This document shows, piece after piece, positions 37,026 through 41,739 of a DNA stretch of 41,739 bases. The position numbers were made by a program, and so were the translations under genes. The stretch is from Okeania hirsuta (GTDB lineage Bacteria; Cyanobacteriota; Cyanobacteriia; Cyanobacteriales; Microcoleaceae): positions 1-41,739 of the forward strand of contig NZ_RCBY01000046.1 in assembly GCF_003838195.1 (NCBI RefSeq), in the 5' to 3' direction. Below the pieces are notes generated by a model. That model had not been told where the DNA came from and ran no database searches. It saw only the letters and a program-made list of their open reading frames with translations. Positions within the stretch are counted from its first letter, which is position 1, and every line of letters begins with the position of its first letter.

Positions 37026-37379
37026 TTATTTATCTGTAGGCCAAACTCCAGAAAAGATATTTTTCACCGCAATTGAAATTCGTTCAATATCTTCTTTTAA
37101 AAGTGGCGGCCACATTACTCCTTTTCGTCTACCAGCTTCAAATAATTTTAGACTTTCTATTGCTAATAAATATAATCCGGCAACTAATTCTCGGTCTAGA
37201 AGAGGATCTCCTTGCAACATTTCAAAAGAGATTTTTAGAGCTAACAAAATATTAGTTGCTTGGCCAGGAATAGGAGGTTTACCTTGTTCGAGACGCATGA
37301 GGAAAGCATCTGGATTAATTTTAGTTTCTAAAGCTGTTCCTTGATCTATGAGAAATTGACGGGCAGTTTCATAATTCAT
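37026..37379 (-). CDS. Small conserved cyanobacterial protein, unknown function
   Basis: The protein has 117 residues from the ATG at 37379 (MNYETARQFLIDQG). A longer frame to 37487 begins in repeat DNA. It is mostly helical, without membrane segments or known catalytic motifs. The pattern (LETKINPDAFL.RL..G.PP.PGQ... and a late WPPLLKEDIERI) is one I associate with a conserved cyanobacterial family that databases name inconsistently. No function can be assigned and its neighbours give no hint. Confidence 0.6.
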   Translation of the reverse strand: MNYETARQFLIDQGTALETKINPDAFLMRLEQGKPPIPGQATNILLALKISFEMLQGDPLLDRELVAGLYLLAIESLKLFEAGRRKGVMWPPLLKEDIERISIAVKNIFSGVWPTDK

Positions 37380-37754
37380 ATTAATAATTAGGTGGTAGGT
37401 TTTAGGTGTTATACCAATTTTATGTGAGGTGGCACAGAATGGGAAAAAGCATAAGTAATTTGTAGGTTGGGTTAAGCGATAGGGCAACCCAACAAAAACT
37501 CATATCGATTAATTACTGATCATAAAGTTTTTGTTTTTTTGTAATTAAGCCCTAGCCCTTACAATACTTAGTATTATTGCTCCAGCAAAATTACGAGCCT
37601 AATTATAACTGTTCTAATGAACATGATATTATTTGCTACTATTGATAATTTTCCGGCACTAGAAAATTACGATTTTATAATTAGATAGGAAAAAATTTTA
37701 TCGTGACAAATCAATGTTGCTTAGACCGTTAAACTACGTCAATTATTGTTAATT

Positions 37755-37995
<241 letters not shown>

Positions 37996-38113
37996 AATTA
38001 ATTATGGTGAGAGACTTTGATTAACTTTGCTTAGAGTTTTGGACAATACTCCCAATTTTTAAACTAAACTGTGGCTAATATTAGCGACGCATTGGAGCTA
38101 ATACTGGGTCTTC

Positions 38114-39217
38114 CTAAGAATCTTCAAAAATAGCTCCTTGTTGAATGAGGTCTTGTTTGAGTTGTTCATTCATTCCTTGGCTATTGCTGCTGAATTTTGT
38201 ATTTATTACTTTACTGTTTTCTAATTTAGCTCCACTGAGGTTAGCTCCACTAAGGATAGCTCCACTAAGGTCGGCTTCTCTGAGGATTACTCCACTGAGG
38301 ATGGCTTTTCTGAGGTAAGCTCCACTAAGGTCGGCTTCTCTGAGGTCAGCTTCACTGAGGTCGGTTTCTTCGAGGTAAACTCCTCTAAGGATGGCTCCAC
38401 TGAGGATAGCTCTTCTGAGGTAAGCTCCACTGAGGATGGCTCCACTGAGGATGGCTTTTCTGAGGTCGGATCCATTAAGGATGGCTTTTCTGAGGTAAGC
38501 TCTACTAAGGTCGGCTTCTCTGAGGTTAGCTCCTCTGAGGTAAGCTCCACTAAGGTCAGCTCCTCTAAGGATGGCTCCACTAAGGTCGGCTCCTCTGAGG
38601 TTAGCTCCACTAAGGTCAGCTCCTCTGAGGTAAGCTCCACTAAGGTCAGCTCCACTAAGGTCAGCTCCACTAAGATTTAATTTTTCGCTCCTTCGATAAG
38701 TTCTAATTTTTTGAATTAATAGTTCTTTTTCATCAACTCCAGTAACCGCAGCTTTAATTTTTGCCACATCAGTGTCAGAAATATCCCCAGTAATTGAAAA
38801 TGCTAATTTTTCCTTTTCAGGCTCGATAAACTCAACATTTTTTATTGGCACATCAAATATTTCTGTTAATTCTTCAGAGTTAAATAATTTTTCTATTTTT
38901 TCCAAACCTTCTGGAGAACCTTTTAACACAAACTTTAAACTTCCTTCATCAACATCAACAATTGTTAATTCTGCATCATCCGCATCAGCAGCAATTTTTT
39001 GTAGATGTTTTTCAATTACTTTTAATGTGAGCTCGTGTGTAATATTGAGACTGCCAGTTATTATAAATGCTAATGCTATATTTTTCTCTTCTTTTGGATT
39101 CGGATTTTTTTCAGATGCATAGGCTGTAGAATGATTGTTATTCACTTGAATTATTATATTTTTGTCACCCTGAATAATTTGATTATTGTTTTTCTTGTTA
39201 GATTCCTCGTTATTCAT
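38114..39217 (-). CDS. Pentapeptide-repeat protein with possible TRADD-like N-domain
   Basis: This 367-residue protein has three parts. Residues 1-45 are N-rich (NNNQIIQGDKNIIIQ), a tag common in cyanobacterial conflict proteins. Residues 46-135 form an alpha/beta domain with NITHELTLKVIEKHLQKI and GSLKFVLKGSPEGLEKIEKLF. That pattern, as I recall it, resembles the bacterial TRADD-N-like adaptor domain; this is tentative. From about 180 to 340 come some 30 pentapeptide repeats (LSGADLSGAYLRGADL), a rod-like beta-helix. It has no signal peptide. It lies about 2 kb after the vWA/NHL genes on the opposite strand. The repeat DNA itself is a tandem array of 15-bp units and may expand easily. Confidence 0.75.
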   Translation of the reverse strand: MNNEESNKKNNNQIIQGDKNIIIQVNNNHSTAYASEKNPNPKEEKNIALAFIITGSLNITHELTLKVIEKHLQKIAADADDAELTIVDVDEGSLKFVLKGSPEGLEKIEKLFNSEELTEIFDVPIKNVEFIEPEKEKLAFSITGDISDTDVAKIKAAVTGVDEKELLIQKIRTYRRSEKLNLSGADLSGADLSGAYLRGADLSGANLRGADLSGAILRGADLSGAYLRGANLREADLSRAYLRKAILNGSDLRKAILSGAILSGAYLRRAILSGAILRGVYLEETDLSEADLREADLSGAYLRKAILSGVILREADLSGAILSGANLSGAKLENSKVINTKFSSNSQGMNEQLKQDLIQQGAIFEDS

Positions 39218-39418
39218 ATTATTAATTTAGATAGATTGTTTTGATTTACTTTTACTTTAAAAATCCATCTAAATCAGGAAATATTAGGTTGTCTACTTCA
39301 TCTGTCCCTAAAGTAAGCTGTGGCTAATACCCCTCTATAAATTGGGGGAAATATCATATCAATTCCCCCCAATTAAACAGCCGTTTGCCTCTAGATTTTA
39401 AAGTCAACCAAACATCAA

Positions 39419-40885
39419 TTACTCCCAAAAATAATGAGGTGTAAAACTCCCATGTAAACCATAAGGAATATGATGCTTTAAATGCAACCTCGCCACAGGT
39501 TTTTGATTCAAATCTCTAGCATCCAAAATCACAACATCTGACCGATGTTCCGCCGCATCATACATCAACATTAATAACCAACCATCATCTTCATTCACCC
39601 CATTCGGAAAAGGAACAAATAAAGGTTCTCCGGCAAAACCTCGCGGTGCAACACTAAAAATTTGACGTTCTCCTGTTTGCCAATCAATCTTTAATATTGC
39701 TTGTAAAGGAGCATTTCCGCTTGGTTGTTCTGCTAGTCCAATAAATAAATATCGATAAGCTTCTCCCACATTATTCGGATTTAGATTCGGAAAGTCACAA
39801 CAACGACTTTCAAGCAATTTATGTTCTACATTATTCTCTGACAAATTAATCTTAAATCGCCATAATTGACTTGCTGGAATTGAGTCAAAATCTAATTCAC
39901 GAAAATCATCACCCATGTCAACTTGTGGGAAAGATTCATAACAAATAGAATCTACATAAATTTCCCCATTCTTTTCCCAAGCATTAGCATGATGAAATAT
40001 AAAGCAAGGTTTCGTTTCCAAAATTTTCATAGCTTTACTACCATCACGAGGAATTAAAATAACCTGTGTTGATTTATTAGGTAAAAATTCCAAACATTGA
40101 CCTGCACTTTGCAATCCCAGGAAGAAAGGAAAAGGATTAAAAGTAAGAGGATTTTGGAAAAAGATACAGTAATTTGGTGTAATTGCCATATCGTGTAAAA
40201 AGGCAAAACCAGGAATAGAATTAGAGTAACGTTTGAGTAATTTTCCCTGACTATTAAGTTCAAAAATAGTGATGGTAGTTGACAAACCTGGTTTGACAGA
40301 AAAATTAACTAAAACATCTCCTTTCCCATCCTTTCCTTTATCAATTCTGGGGTGAGCAGAAAAAGCTTGACCTGGTTGTAAAACTCCATCTAAATCGCTA
40401 AGGTTAATAGTTTCTAAATTCTGGGGATTTAAATGATGAGGTTGCCCTGGTTCCCACAATGCCAAAAGTTTATCACCCCAATAAAGAATACCAGTATTAG
40501 CACAATTTTTAACGTTTACATCGAAAATATTCGCTAACCAACCGCCTGGTTTTTGAGCACCAAAACCTCGATATAGAATTTTTCCTGCTGCTTTTTCTGT
40601 CACATATCCTTCCGTTTTAACAAAGGTATTTCGGAAGTAGGCACGACCATTTTTAAAGCCAATAGCACAAACCATTCCATCACCATCAAAAGGATGAGCG
40701 ATCGCTTGACCATTAATATCTAATAAACCTGGTCCGTTGCGGAAAAAAGTACCATTCAAATCTGCTGGTATTTCACCTTCTATATCATCAATCCAATAAC
40801 TATATTCATTGGGTTGAGATTCATATCCTTTTTTCCAATCTTCACGAGTATAAGATGTAGATTTTTCAATTTGTAAATTTGTCAT
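39419..40885 (-). CDS. Carotenoid oxygenase (apocarotenoid-15,15'-oxygenase type)
   Basis: At 488 residues this is the usual size of the RPE65/carotenoid cleavage dioxygenase family; the Synechocystis apocarotenoid oxygenase is similar. Opening motifs LNGTFFRNGPG (about 43-53) and HPFDGDGMV (64-72) are typical. Iron-ligand histidines are visible in FSAHPRID (H178), FLHDMAI (H231), FHHANAWE (298-299) and YGLHGSF (H478). The enzyme would cleave an apocarotenoid with O2, probably to retinal. The ATG is followed by a normal N-terminus. It is transcribed away from the terminal repeat array, with no operon partner. Confidence 0.92.
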   Translation of the reverse strand: MTNLQIEKSTSYTREDWKKGYESQPNEYSYWIDDIEGEIPADLNGTFFRNGPGLLDINGQAIAHPFDGDGMVCAIGFKNGRAYFRNTFVKTEGYVTEKAAGKILYRGFGAQKPGGWLANIFDVNVKNCANTGILYWGDKLLALWEPGQPHHLNPQNLETINLSDLDGVLQPGQAFSAHPRIDKGKDGKGDVLVNFSVKPGLSTTITIFELNSQGKLLKRYSNSIPGFAFLHDMAITPNYCIFFQNPLTFNPFPFFLGLQSAGQCLEFLPNKSTQVILIPRDGSKAMKILETKPCFIFHHANAWEKNGEIYVDSICYESFPQVDMGDDFRELDFDSIPASQLWRFKINLSENNVEHKLLESRCCDFPNLNPNNVGEAYRYLFIGLAEQPSGNAPLQAILKIDWQTGERQIFSVAPRGFAGEPLFVPFPNGVNEDDGWLLMLMYDAAEHRSDVVILDARDLNQKPVARLHLKHHIPYGLHGSFTPHYFWE

Positions 40886-41198
40886 AATTAAATCCTAATT
40901 TCTCAACTTTTTAAAGTTTTACACGAAATATCAATTTGAGGGAATTAAACTATCTCTATCGCTCAACACAGAAAAATCTGACTTAATTACAAATCAGAAA
41001 CCAAAAATTTATTCACTACTGTTTTGCCATACGCAATAGTAAAATTTCACACCTTCCCACAAAATAGACTCCAAACCAAAGGCGATCGCTCAACACAGAA
41101 AAAATCTGACTTAATTACAAATCAGAAACTAAAAATTTATTCACTACTGTTTTGCCATACGCAATAGTAAAATTTCACACCTAAGAAAGAAAGGGATA

Positions 41199-41470
41199 AT
41201 ATCATGTCCGGAAATTAGTGATGAAAAAAACCCAACTGTGTATACATGGCAAATCTCTTTATTCTCCCTACTCCCTATTCCCCTGTACAGACGAAAATGT
41301 CTTCGCCCCTAGTTATAGCAATGTGCGCTGGGATATTTACAAATTACAAGAACTGTCCAATAGCTAAAAGCCTTATATTATCGGTTTTTTATTCCCCCTG
41401 TTGCCTGTTGCCTGTTGCCTGTTGCCTGCGCACAGCGCTATATTGATAAGTATTCAACCGCACATGATAT
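41199..41470. mobile_element. MITE, ATATCATGTCCG family, inside the repeat array
   Basis: ATATCATGTCCGG on the left and CCGCACATGATAT on the right pair with one mismatch. TA flanks both sides (41197-41198 and 41471-41472), as expected for a TA target duplication. Inside are TGCCTGT heptamers like those at 7185. There is no transposase. Confidence 0.7.
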
Positions 41471-41491
41471 TACACCTACGACCTACCACCT

Positions 41492-41593
41492 ATTTTTAGT
41501 TTCTGATTTGTAATTAAGTCAGATTTTTTCTGTGTTGAGCGATCGCTCAACACAGAAAAAATCTGACTTAATTACAAATCAGAAACTAAAAAT
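41492..41593. repeat. Perfect 102-bp palindrome centred on HIP1
   Basis: Checked base by base outward from the centre (41542/41543, inside GCGATCGC), all 51 pairs match. The right arm is the start of repeat unit 3; the left arm is an inverted copy of the same 47 bp beyond the HIP1 centre. It could extrude as a cruciform or fold as a long hairpin. Confidence 0.9.
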
Positions 41594-41739
41594 TTATTCA
41601 CTACTGTTTTGCCATACGCAATAGTAAAATTTCACACCTTCCCACAAAATAGACTCCAAACCAAAGGCGATCGCTCAACACAGAAAAAATCTGACTTAAT
41701 TACAAATCAGAAACCAAAAATTTATTCACTACTGTTTTG

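Larger units (their letters stand above)
40961..41739. repeat. Array of 127-128 bp direct repeats, interrupted
   Basis: Units begin with GCTCAACACAGAAAAA at 40961, 41088, 41545 and 41673. The last runs off the window. Each contains AATCTGACTTAATTACAAAT and a TTGCCATACGCAATAG stretch and ends in AAAGGCGATC, so the joints are HIP1 sites. A MITE and a palindrome separate units 2 and 3. No open frame runs through the units, and a CRISPR array is excluded by unit size and lack of spacers. Confidence 0.85.

Noticed and set aside
38287-38670. 127-codon frame of repeated VELTSEE
   Set aside because: It is an alternative-frame shadow of the 15-bp repeats encoding the pentapeptide protein.
40961-41739. 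CRISPR array
   Set aside because: Units of 127-128 bp follow one another without unique spacers and no cas gene is present.

Overview
The window looks like chromosomal DNA of a filamentous, low-GC cyanobacterium, probably of the Oscillatoriales type (Trichodesmium, Okeania or Microcoleus-like); the genus is inference. The grounds are many HIP1 octamers (GCGATCGC), heptanucleotide tandem repeats in the spacers, a DUF3386 protein, an Nfu scaffold, a carotenoid oxygenase, CHAT and pentapeptide-repeat proteins, and long repeat-rich spacers full of miniature transposable elements. No tRNA, rRNA or CRISPR array was seen.

Region 1 (about 1.0-14.6 kb) reads as a small-molecule locus. It holds a sugar-phosphate cyclase closest by motif to 2-deoxy-scyllo-inosose synthase, three MFS transporters (two of them paralogues), a ketose-epimerase-like TIM-barrel isomerase present as two identical copies, a short-chain dehydrogenase plus a broken second copy, a quinone-oxidoreductase-like MDR protein and a PAPS-dependent sulfotransferase. 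The order MFS-isomerase-SDR occurs twice, so an ancestral cassette was duplicated; the second copy then gained a sulfotransferase and a TnpB remnant, and lost its SDR. The inferred product is a sulfated, exported carbocyclic sugar (cyclitol).

Region 2 (14.8-23.5 kb) holds a kinase-fold protein with pentapeptide repeats that lacks both catalytic aspartates (a predicted pseudokinase), DUF3386, Nfu, and a two-component pair: a REC-wHTH-HPt-REC-REC regulator and a triple-PAS histidine kinase. Repeat DNA has been inserted in frame into both partners, and the two inserts encode a related peptide.

Region 3 (23.6-36.1 kb) matches the MoxR-vWA class of bacterial conflict systems: a CHAT protease, a protein with an HTH-like segment and a degenerate STAND-like NTPase domain, a MoxR AAA+ ATPase overlapping it, a vWA protein carrying three tandem FGE-sulfatase (C-type-lectin fold) domains, and an NHL beta-propeller. 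The ends of FGE domains 1 and 2 differ almost only at first and second codon positions of NNY codons. This is the signature of a diversity-generating retroelement acting on AAY template codons. No reverse transcriptase or template is in the window, so these would be remote targets.

Region 4 (36.1-41.7 kb) has IS remnants, a small conserved protein, a pentapeptide-repeat protein with a possible TRADD-like N-terminal domain, an apocarotenoid-oxygenase-type enzyme, and a terminal array of 127-128 bp repeats containing a perfect 102-bp palindrome.
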